Shown here in pieces: positions 57,310-64,000 of a DNA stretch of 64,000 nt. Under the pieces are notes generated by a model. It was given only the letters and a program-made list of their open reading frames with translations, was not told the origin of the DNA and did no database searches. The first letter of the stretch is position 1. Each line of letters begins with the position of its first letter. Made by a program: the position numbers and the translations under genes. Source of the stretch: CAWFGS01 sp963815535. Lineage in GTDB: Bacteria > Pseudomonadota > Alphaproteobacteria > Sphingomonadales > Sphingomonadaceae. The stretch spans positions 124,001 to 188,000 of the forward strand of contig CAWFGS010000006.1 of the NCBI GenBank assembly GCA_963815535.1, written 5' to 3'.

Positions 57310-57587
57310 AAAAGGCTTGTTCCCTAAATATCCAAAATACTCAGGCCCGCCTGGTACGAACCTGTCCCACGGGAATGTGTGTCATTCGCCGCGATGAATT
57401 AGGGGATAGCCCCTATTCGTTAATTAAGGATTAGACGGAATCGGGCCGAAACAGCCTGAAAAACGGCAGAATACCGCGCTTCTGGCGTATCGTTGAATGG
57501 GCGGGATTGCACCGGATTGGCCAGCGCTGGGCCACACGATGGTTAAGTCCGCCTTATCGCCGTAAAGCGACAAATAAGCGCGATTGC

Positions 57588-58142
57588 TTACCGATAGGTG
57601 ACGATTATCGGGATATCTGCGCGATAATGGCCCGGTTTCGTACCTTCCGGCATGATCAGAGTGCCTCCGATCGCGAATGTATCGCGCCCCTCGCCGTCCA
57701 GAATGCGGATTGCCGTGTCCGTCGCATCCGGCATTGTTCCGATACCAAGGTTCGTGACCGTCAGGCTGGAGCCGCCGTTGGCGCCGGTTGCGACGACGGA
57801 AGCGGGCAAGCGCACCCGATAAGCGCGCTGCGCTTCCCCCCTGACGACGAATTGTGCGGGGTGGGGCCGACAGTCCGATCCCGGCGCGGCGGCCCCGCAT
57901 GCCGGGGCGGCATTACCCGAATAGCGCGCTTGGCCACCACCGTTCGAATCGATCGTGACGGAGCCTGCCGCACCGGCAGCGATGGACACCGCCCCGAAAT
58001 CGAGGTCGGCCAGCGGTACGATCTGCAGCGGCGCCACCACCGTCGCATTGGCTGCCCCGGAAGCGGTATGGTTCTGCGCGGTGGCAGCAGTGGATAGCGA
58101 GGCGATGGCAACGCTCGCAATATGCAGTGCGCCTCTATTCAT
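57588..58142 (-). CDS. DUF4402 secreted subunit protein with two extra Cys
   Basis: A 184-residue exported protein. The signal peptide ends AATAQ; the DUF4402 core is ANATVVAPLQIVPLADLDFGAVSIAAGAAGSVTIDSNGGG, ending HYRADIPIIVTYR. Unlike its neighbours it has an inserted loop with two cysteines (ACGAAAPGSDCRP) that can form a disulfide. ATG at 58142 overlaps the preceding stop (58135) by 8 bp. Confidence 0.8.
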   Translation of the reverse strand: MNRGALHIASVAIASLSTAATAQNHTASGAANATVVAPLQIVPLADLDFGAVSIAAGAAGSVTIDSNGGGQARYSGNAAPACGAAAPGSDCRPHPAQFVVRGEAQRAYRVRLPASVVATGANGGSSLTVTNLGIGTMPDATDTAIRILDGEGRDTFAIGGTLIMPEGTKPGHYRADIPIIVTYR

Positions 58143-58704
58143 CGGATATGACCACGGCATCCATCAACAGCGGTATCGACAGCGAAGCGCCGCCCGTTCC
58201 GCTGCCACCTTCGCTTACATCCAGTCGCGCACCGATGGCGAAGCGAGCCGTGCACGACCGGCCCCGGCAATTCGCAATGGTCAGCCTGACCGGCACGCCC
58301 GGCGTGATACGCTGATGGCCGGCGATGTCGCTATCGAACGCCGATAATCGTGCCGTCACCCGCCCATCGCGTTCGCGCCCTGGTGCGATCAGGACCAGTT
58401 CGACGATTACGTCCACCGGGCGGCGCGCGTTGCTGCCGCGATCGTAGGTCAGAGTAAATCGCGCCGGTCCGGTACCGCCACGCCCGGCTTGCAGGATCGA
58501 TCGGCTGGTGACTGCGCCGCTGGCCGAAACGGTACGCGATCCGTTGCCGATGACTGCGAAGCTGCCGAAACTTAATTCGGAATTGGCCGTCAGCGTCAGT
58601 CGGCGATCGTCCGCTGCGGCAGGAGTGTAAGCGAACGACAGCGCGGCCATTGCAAGAACAGCCAACCGCGCGCGCTTACCGGCGTGAGAACCTCCATCGA
58701 ACAT
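58135..58704 (-). CDS. DUF4402-like secreted subunit protein
   Basis: A 189-residue exported protein, the first gene of the operon. The signal peptide spans KRARLAVLAMAALSFAYTPAAA; the mature part opens LTLTANSELSFGSFAVIGNGSRTVSASGAV, a divergent DUF4402 pattern, with one probable disulfide (NCRGRSC) and ends LSIPLLMDAVVISDE. ATG at 58704 starts the signal peptide; the open frame continues upstream to 58779. Confidence 0.72.
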   Translation of the reverse strand: MFDGGSHAGKRARLAVLAMAALSFAYTPAAADDRRLTLTANSELSFGSFAVIGNGSRTVSASGAVTSRSILQAGRGGTGPARFTLTYDRGSNARRPVDVIVELVLIAPGRERDGRVTARLSAFDSDIAGHQRITPGVPVRLTIANCRGRSCTARFAIGARLDVSEGGSGTGGASLSIPLLMDAVVISDE

Positions 58705-58843
58705 GGCAAGGATATGGCCGCGCGGATCGGCGCGGGTCAAGGCGGTTAACCAACCGTTGACGCCGGGATGTCCACCCATTGATATAGGTTAAAGCTCTGG
58801 CGTTGCGCGGAACCCAGCGCCATTCCTACCGTAACGTTACCCT

Positions 58844-59581
58844 ATGCCGACGACCGATCTCCTCGACAAAAAACACCTCGAACAACGCGACGATGCTGCG
58901 CGCGAGGCGATGGAGCGCACCATTCGCGCGAAAAACTTTCCCTGCGTCGGGGCGAAATCCGCTCTTGCGCGCGGGACGTTGAAAACGGTGTCCTGCCACC
59001 GGCTCGACAGCGCGTGGGACGATCTTGCCATTCACGACCATCTGCTGGACTGGGCAAAGGAATACCGCGCCGATCCCACCGGCCTTCGCAGCGTTGCTTT
59101 CGTGTTCGACGGGCCGGACGATCTGGATGAACAGGCATTTGAAACGCTGTTGTGGGAACGCGTGCAATCGTTGAGCGACAAGGATGCCTGGCGCGGCCAA
59201 CCTTACGACGATAGCGTCAGCGCGGACGCCGACGATCCGCATTTCTCCCTGAGTTTCGGCGGGGAGGCGTTCTTCGTCGTCGGCCTGCACCCCGCTGCGT
59301 CGCGGCCCGCCCGTCGGTTCCCGAAACCGACGATGGTGTTCAACCTGCACGACCAGTTCGAACAATTGCGCGAACAGGGGCGCTATGAACGCATGAGGGA
59401 GGCGATACTGGATCGCGATCAGGCCCTGGCCGGGTCCATCAATCCCATGCTGTCGCGGCACGGCGAAACCAGCGAGGCACGTCAATATAGCGGCCGGGCC
59501 GTTTCCGAAGAATGGCGTTGCCCCTTTCAGGACAAGCGGGCGATTTACGAAGATGAGGAGAAGGCTACCAAATCGGCATGA
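58844..59581 (+). CDS. YqcI/YcgG family protein
   Basis: A 245-residue protein of the YqcI/YcgG family, which includes the heme-dependent N-hydroxylase GntA of guanitoxin biosynthesis. Visible family segments: FPCVGAKSALARGTLKTVSC, FVFDGPDDLDEQAFETLLWERVQ, DDPHFSLSFGGEAFFVVGLHPAASRPARRFPKPTMVFNLHDQFEQLR, and the end SEEWRCPFQ. The stop overlaps the DUF1989 start (ATGA). N-hydroxylation of an arginine- or guanidine-type substrate is a hypothesis by family analogy. Confidence 0.82.
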   Translation: MPTTDLLDKKHLEQRDDAAREAMERTIRAKNFPCVGAKSALARGTLKTVSCHRLDSAWDDLAIHDHLLDWAKEYRADPTGLRSVAFVFDGPDDLDEQAFETLLWERVQSLSDKDAWRGQPYDDSVSADADDPHFSLSFGGEAFFVVGLHPAASRPARRFPKPTMVFNLHDQFEQLREQGRYERMREAILDRDQALAGSINPMLSRHGETSEARQYSGRAVSEEWRCPFQDKRAIYEDEEKATKSA

Positions 59582-60172
59582 CCCTTACGCGTATTCCGCC
59601 ACGATCCGGTGTAGCCTTCCCGATGTCGAAGGGGCAGTTGCTGGACATCGTCGATCCGTTGGGGTGTCAGGTTGCCGATCTGCTGGCCTATGGGGCCGAT
59701 GACGTGCGCGAAACCGTATCGAACGGGCGGACTTTCGATTACGAAGAGACCATCAAGCTGACGACTGGCAACCAGGCTGTGGTCCAATCGGTCCAACCCG
59801 ATGCTGACCATCCTACGCGACGATGTCGGTTGCCACGATTTCCTGCTGACCCCATGCAGCGAAGCGACTTTTCGGCATTTCTATCCCGATCAACCGGTTC
59901 ATCGTGGGTGTTTCGGCAATTTGGCCGCTGCGCTGGAACCTTACGGCATTTCGCCCGACATGATCCCGACGGCGTTCAACGTCTTTATGAATGTGCCGGT
60001 GGACGGCAAAACCGGCTCGCTGGAAGTGCTGCCCCCGCCGGGAAAGCCGGGCGATGTGCTGACTCTGCGCGCGGAAGTGGATTTGGTGATTGGTGTCACC
60101 GCCTGTTCCGCCTACGCCTCCAACGGTGGAACCTTCAAGCCCATCGACTACCGCGTGTACGACGCAGAATAG
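59578..60172 (+). CDS. DUF1989 (urea carboxylase-associated) protein (frame broken once)
   Basis: A protein of about 197 residues. It opens with IPPRSGVAFPMSKGQLLDIVDPLGCQVADLLAYGADD; the second half is NPMLTILRDDVGCHDFLLTPCSEATFRHFYPD, CFGNLAAALEPYGI and TAFNVFMNVPVDGKTGSLEVLPPPGKPGD. Removing one G at 59775-59776 gives QLWSNRSNPMLTI, a recognisable family motif. DUF1989 proteins accompany urea/guanidine catabolism; a metal-binding Cys-rich site is likely. It is translationally coupled to the YqcI/YcgG gene. Confidence 0.82.
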
Positions 60173-60179
60173 CGCGCCA

Positions 60180-60913
60180 GTAACGGATACCGTCGCGTTG
60201 GTCGTGCCGGTCTATAACGAAGCTGACGGGATCGGCGAAGCGCTGGCCGGGATCGCCGCGCTGGACCCGCAGCCGGATGAAATCATTTTCGTCGATGGCG
60301 GCAGCACGGATCGCACGGTCGCGATCGTACGTAAGGCCGGATTGAACATCGTCCTCTGCGCCCGAAAAGGGGCGGGGCGCGCAGATCAATTGCGGTGTCG
60401 CTGCGATGTCCAGCGAACTGATCTGCATCCTCCATGCCGATTCCCGATTACCGATCGATGCCATCGATATCATTCGCGCCACACTCTCTGAAAATACAAC
60501 GGCTTTGGCCAGTTTCATGCCGCGTATCGCCGGAATCGGGCGGCACCCGGTGGGGCAGTACGCTGCACAATATCGCGAAGACCTGGTACATACCCCTGCT
60601 GTTCCGCCCGCGGCTGTTCTTGCGCGGGGTGCGGTTGCTTTACGGCGATCATGCGATGTTCTTCCGCCGGGCGCAATTCCTGGCGATCGGGGGGTGCGAC
60701 GACGGTTCGGCAGTAATGGAAGATGCCGATCTGTGCATCCGGCTGGCGCGGTTCGGGCGCACGCGTTTGGTGCGCCGTTGGGTGTGGACATCCGATCGTC
60801 GGATCGCCGAATGGGGCCGGTGGCGCGCCAACTGGATATACCTGAAAGTCGGCGTGATGTGGGCGTTGGGCGCGCGAAGACGTCTGGCCGATCACTACCC
60901 CGACATTCGGTAA
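60180..60913 (+). CDS. Family 2 glycosyltransferase, TIGR04283-like (frame broken twice)
   Basis: A GT-A fold transferase: VALVVPVYNEADGIGEALAGIAALDPQPDEIIFVDGGSTDRTV, GAQINCGVAAMSSELICILHADSRLP (the DxD equivalent HAD) and FLRGVRLLYGDHAMFFRRAQFLAIGG with VMEDADLCIRLARFG. Extra bases at 60369-60372 and 60530-60531 explain the frame changes. No ATG sits at the expected start, so the start is uncertain; the coordinate is just before the first conserved strand. The sugar and acceptor are unknown. Confidence 0.75.
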
Positions 60914-60952
60914 AGCCACCCGACGGCGCCCAACAACCCGCTTGCAGATATA

Positions 60953-60970
60953 ACGATATCTTTATATCGT
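60953..60970. promoter_or_regulatory. Palindromic operator before arsR-methyltransferase/metF operon
   Basis: ACGATAT-CTTT-ATATCGT is a perfect 7-bp inverted repeat with a 4-base centre, ending 9 bp before the regulator start. AT-rich palindromes of this shape are typical ArsR-family operators, and SahR-type regulators of the methionine cycle bind similar sites. Autoregulation by the next gene is inferred. Confidence 0.6.
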
Positions 60971-60979
60971 GCAGCGAGC

Positions 60980-61969
60980 ATGCAGTTCGAAACCATCATA
61001 CGCGCATTGGCGGACCCCACCAGGATGCGGATCATGCGTCTGCTTCACACGATGGAGCTGGCCGTTACCGAACTGGCGCAGGTGCTGGGGCAAAGCCAGC
61101 CGCGCGTATCACGGCATGTCGGCATATTGTGCGATGCGGGCCTGGCGGAACGGCGGCGAGAAGGAAGCTGGGTGTTTCTGCGCGCGCAAGGTTCCAGCGC
61201 ATCCGGTTTAATTGGCGCGGTGCATGATCTGCTGGACACCGGTGAAGCTGCCGACCCTGCCTTTGCCGCCGAATGCGAGGCGGATCGCCGCAAGTTGGCT
61301 GCCATTCGCGAAGCGCGCGAGGCTGCGGCGCAAACCTATTTCGAACGGCACGCCGGCGAATGGGACGAATTGCGTCAGCTGCACAGCCCGGACCGTATGG
61401 TGGAAGACCGGCTGATTACGGCGCTGGGCACTGCGCCGCTGGGCGCGATGCTGGATGTCGGGACGGGCACCGGGCGGATGGCGGAATTGTTCGCTGCCCA
61501 TGCGGATCATGTCGTGGCGCTCGACCGCAATCTGGAAATGCTGCGGCTGGCACGCGCGAAGTTGCAGCATCTGCCCACCAGCGATATCGAATTGGTGCAA
61601 GGGGATTTCACCGATCTGCCCTTCGCCGCCAATCGGTTCGACACCCTCGTCCTGCATCAGGTGCTGCATTTCGCGCTCAACCCGGCGGTCGTTCTGGCGG
61701 AAGCGGCGCGCGTTACCCGGCCCGGCGGGCGCATTGCCATCGTCGATTTCGCAGCCCATTCGCACGAGGAACTGCGCGAACGCCATGCCCATGCGCGGTT
61801 GGGTTTCGCCGATCGCGAACTGGGCGCACTGCTGACCGATGCCGGTTATGATCCCGCCCCGCCGCAATCTTTGGAAGGGGGCGAGCTGATCGTAAAGGTT
61901 TGGCTGGCGACGCGCACCGACACCCTTTCGCCCCCCACCACGATACCCATTCGGAAAGCATCGCGATGA
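60980..61969 (+). CDS. ArsR-family regulator fused to a SAM-dependent methyltransferase domain (SahR-like)
   Basis: A 329-residue two-domain protein. Residues 1-75 are an ArsR winged helix (ALADPTRMRIMRLL, ELAQVLGQSQPRVSRHVGILCDAGLAE). Residues about 135-310 are a class I methyltransferase fold with MLDVGTGTGRMAELFAAHADHVVALDRN and DIELVQGDFTDLPFAANRFDTLVLHQVLHF. There is no metal-binding Cys set of arsenic sensors. Its stop overlaps the true metF start (ATGA), so it is part of the methionine operon. A role sensing SAM or SAH, as in SahR, is likely but inferred. Confidence 0.87.
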   Translation: MQFETIIRALADPTRMRIMRLLHTMELAVTELAQVLGQSQPRVSRHVGILCDAGLAERRREGSWVFLRAQGSSASGLIGAVHDLLDTGEAADPAFAAECEADRRKLAAIREAREAAAQTYFERHAGEWDELRQLHSPDRMVEDRLITALGTAPLGAMLDVGTGTGRMAELFAAHADHVVALDRNLEMLRLARAKLQHLPTSDIELVQGDFTDLPFAANRFDTLVLHQVLHFALNPAVVLAEAARVTRPGGRIAIVDFAAHSHEELRERHAHARLGFADRELGALLTDAGYDPAPPQSLEGGELIVKVWLATRTDTLSPPTTIPIRKASR

Positions 61970-62917
61970 CTGCCATCTAACCGCCTCGACCCGGCGCATG
62001 AAGAACGCACCGCTCACGATACGCCCTTGTTCGCGTCGCTGCCGGGCGACATCACTGCCAGTTTCGAATTCTTCCCGCCCAAATCCGCCAAGATGGAAAG
62101 CCAGTTGTGGGATTCCGTGCAGCAGCTCGCCCCGCTGGACCCCAGCTTCGTCTCGGTCACCTATGGTGCGGGCGGCTCTACCCGCGAACGCACGCACAGC
62201 ACCGTGGCGCGCATTATCGGGGAAGCGCAGCTGCCCGCCGCCGCACATCTGACCTGCGTCGACGCCAGCAAGGCGGAAATACGCGATGTCGCCGAACAAT
62301 ACTGGGAAGCGGGCGTGCGTCATATCGTGGCCCTGCGCGGGGACGCAGGGGAACCGGGCGCACCGTTCGTGCCGCATCCCGACGGCTATGCCAGCGCCGC
62401 CGATCTCGTGCGCGGCCTCAAAGATATTGCCGATTTCGACATTTCGGTTGCCGCCTATCCCGAAACGCATCCCGATGCGGACTGCCCGCAGACCGATCTC
62501 GACGTTCTGAAACGCAAATTGGATGCAGGCGCAACGCGGGCGATCAGCCAGTTTTTCTTCAGCGCGGACACGTTCCTGCGGTTCCGCGATCGGTGCGCTG
62601 CAAACGGTATCGACGCGCCCATTCTACCGGGCATTCTGCCGGTGACCAACGTGGCGCAGGCGCGCAAGTTTTCCGGGTTGTGCGGGGCGGAAATACCCGA
62701 CTGGATGGATGGTCTGTTCGATGGGCTGGACGAACGTCCGGCCGCACGCCAGCTGGTCGCCGCCACGGTCGCCGCAGAATTGTGCCGCCGCCTGTATGCG
62801 GGCGGGGTGCGCGATTTCCACTTCTACACGCTCAACCGGGCAGAGCTGGCCTACGCCATTTGCCATATGCTCGGCATGCGGCCGAAGCGGACCGAACTGG
62901 CGGAGCAAGCGGCATGA
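61966..62917 (+). CDS. metF: Methylenetetrahydrofolate reductase (frame broken near start)
   Basis: A MetF of about 316 residues that makes 5-methyl-THF for methionine synthesis. Motifs: ASFEFFPPKSAKM, PSFVSVTYGAGGSTRERTH, HLTCVDASKAEI, GVRHIVALRGDAGEPG and QFFFSADTFLRF. The true ATG at 61966 overlaps the regulator stop. One extra T at 61978 turns MTAINRLDPAHEERTAHDTPLFASLPG into a stop after four codons; without correction only a TTG at 62027 remains. The stop overlaps the metH start by 4 bp. Confidence 0.93.
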
Positions 62918-63972
62918 CACCGCAGCCAAACCGCCGCGCGCAGTTCAACGCCGAAGCCGACAAACGCGTCCTGATTTTCGACGGCGCTTTCGGCACGCAG
63001 ATCCAGAATCGCAAGCTGACCGAAGCCGATTATGCAGGCGATCTGGGCCTGGCCGCCGACCAGAAGGGCAACAACGATATTCTCGCACTGACTCGCCCCG
63101 ACGTTATCGGCGACATTACGCGTGCATATCTGGAAGCGGGATCGGACCTGATCTCCACCAACACGTTCAGCGCGAACACGATCAGCCAGGCCGATTATGC
63201 AGCCGAAAGCATCGTGCGCGACATCAATCTGGCGTCGGGAAAGATTGCGCGCGATCTGGCCGATGAATTCGCCGCGAAAGATGGCCGCCCGCGTTTCGTG
63301 GCCGGCGCGATCGGCCCGACCAACAAGACATTGTCCCTCAGCCCCGATGTCGAAGACCCCGGCTTCCGCGAAATCGACTTCGACACGCTGACCGCCGTGT
63401 ACAAGGATCAGGCTGCGGCGTTGGTGGAGGGCGGAGTGGATTTCATCCTGATCGAAACGATCTTCGACACGCTGAATGCGAAAGCAGGTATCATGGCCGT
63501 GCGCCAGCTGGCGGTGGAACTGGACCGGGATGTGCCGGTGATGCTGTCCATGACATTGACCGATCTATCGGGCCGCAATCTGTCGGGCCATACGGTGGAG
63601 GCGTTCTGGTATGCCGTGCGCCATGCCAAGCCGTTGACGGTGGGCCTCAACTGCAGTTTCGGCGCGCAACAATTGCGCCCGCATGTCCAGCTGCTCAGCA
63701 AGATCGCCGATACTCGTCTGCTGGCCTATCCCAATGCCGGCTTGCCCAACGAATTGGGCGAATATGACGAGGAGCCGGAAACGACCGCTGCGCTGGTGCG
63801 CGAATGGGCGGAAGGGGGGCAGGTCAACGTGCTGGGTGGCTGCTGCGGCTCCACGCCCGATCACATCGCCGCGATGGCGCGCGCCGTCGATGGACTGGCC
63901 CCGCGCACGATCGCGATTGCGGATACGAAGATGCAGCTTGCCGGGCTGGAACCTTTCACCATCGCGGCATGA
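62914..63972 (+). CDS. metH: Methionine synthase homocysteine-binding module (split MetH)
   Basis: A 352-residue protein equal to the N-terminal homocysteine S-methyltransferase barrel of MetH: RVLIFDGAFGTQIQ, DLISTNTFSANTISQADY, FVAGAIGPTNKTLSLSPDVEDPGFR, and zinc ligands in GLNCSFGAQQLR and GGCCGSTPDHI. It ends at residue 352, where B12- and folate-binding domains follow in full-length MetH. These are probably encoded separately downstream, outside the window, as in other alphaproteobacteria with a split enzyme. Confidence 0.92.
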   Translation: MTPQPNRRAQFNAEADKRVLIFDGAFGTQIQNRKLTEADYAGDLGLAADQKGNNDILALTRPDVIGDITRAYLEAGSDLISTNTFSANTISQADYAAESIVRDINLASGKIARDLADEFAAKDGRPRFVAGAIGPTNKTLSLSPDVEDPGFREIDFDTLTAVYKDQAAALVEGGVDFILIETIFDTLNAKAGIMAVRQLAVELDRDVPVMLSMTLTDLSGRNLSGHTVEAFWYAVRHAKPLTVGLNCSFGAQQLRPHVQLLSKIADTRLLAYPNAGLPNELGEYDEEPETTAALVREWAEGGQVNVLGGCCGSTPDHIAAMARAVDGLAPRTIAIADTKMQLAGLEPFTIAA

Positions 63973-64000
63973 CCGATGCTGCCGCCATCATACGCCCTGC
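63969..64000 (+). CDS. Start of an unidentified gene, possibly GNAT
   Basis: An ATG at 63969 overlaps the metH stop (ATGA) and the frame stays open to the window end, reading MTDAAAIIRP. The IIRP ending is how many GNAT acetyltransferases begin, but ten residues do not allow an assignment. The coupling to metH suggests it continues the methionine operon. Confidence 0.4.
   Translation, partial: MTDAAAIIRP

Noticed and set aside
57400..57415. Small hairpin TAGGGG-ATAG-CCCCTA as terminator between two DUF4402 genes
   Set aside because: The stem is only 6 bp and no T-run follows on the transcribed (minus) strand.
60090..60180. Glycosyltransferase start at ATG 60090 inside the DUF1989 gene
   Set aside because: It would overlap the conserved DUF1989 C-terminus by about 80 bases and add a Pro/Thr stretch that looks like an antisense-type artefact; start left uncertain.
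9679..62000. Programmed ribosomal frameshifting as cause of the frame changes
   Set aside because: There are too many unrelated genes, no common slippery heptamer, and nearly all events need removal of one base at different contexts.
1..64000. Mobile elements, prophage, CRISPR arrays, rRNA
   Set aside because: No transposase, integrase, phage structural gene, regular repeat-spacer array or rRNA sequence was found; tRNA genes show no flanking integrase or duplicated 3' end.

Overview
The window is a G+C-rich chromosomal segment from an alphaproteobacterium, most likely a member of the Sphingomonadales. This is inferred from gene content, not from a marker phylogeny. The pointers are an EcfG/NepR/PhyR general stress response locus, a bufferin (MNIO/DUF692) locus with an ECF sigma factor and an NrsF-like anti-sigma factor, a class I PHA synthase next to a phasin, and an ArsR-methyltransferase regulator ahead of metF and a short metH. 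I see no rRNA, CRISPR, insertion sequence or prophage. The three tRNAs are Gln, Cys and Thr.

Layout. 1-5.4 kb: two L,D-transpeptidases, a flavoprotein, an HDAC-family deacetylase and ispG. 5.5-10.5 kb: a ZntB/CorA channel, then the bufferin locus split into two divergent transcripts (bufA-doxX-sigma-nrsF to the left, bufB-bufC to the right), with a mirrored pair of near-identical ECF-type promoters between them. 10.5-14.6 kb: GNAT, TM-helix mechanosensitive channel, isoaspartyl peptidase, desaturase. 14.6-22 kb: RDD/SpoIIM/DUF58/MoxR/DUF4350/DUF4129 cluster downstream of pheA. 22-32 kb: cytochrome c, rlmE, ppx, tRNA-Gln, LOG, VOC, thiD, glmM, DAACS symporter, sodB, AI-2E transporter. 32-36.3 kb: general stress response genes (ecfG, nepR, CHASE-HWE kinase, phyR, single REC protein) with three matching EcfG-type promoters. 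36.3-48.4 kb: acetyltransferases, desaturase, lipoprotein, lptG, lptF, clpS, phasin, phaC, aminotransferase, crotonase, thioesterase. 48.5-51.7 kb: tRNA-Cys, tRNA-Thr, DUF3482 GTPase and DUF2868 pair. 51.7-58.7 kb: a chaperone-usher type operon with four DUF4402-like secreted subunits. 58.8-60.9 kb: YqcI/YcgG and DUF1989 proteins and a glycosyltransferase. 61-64 kb: ArsR-methyltransferase regulator, metF, metH N-terminal module, and the first codons of another gene. No stretch longer than about 300 bases lacks a gene.

A dominant technical feature is that about twenty genes, several of them normally essential (glmM, lptF, lptG), change reading frame inside the coding sequence. Where the family motif lets me place the event to a base, it is almost always one extra nucleotide, and removing it restores a conserved motif. 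The pattern looks like insertion-type sequencing error and not gene decay, so broken genes are annotated as single CDSs across the frame changes. Gene starts were chosen by family length, Shine-Dalgarno context and the very frequent 4-bp ATGA overlaps between operon neighbours.
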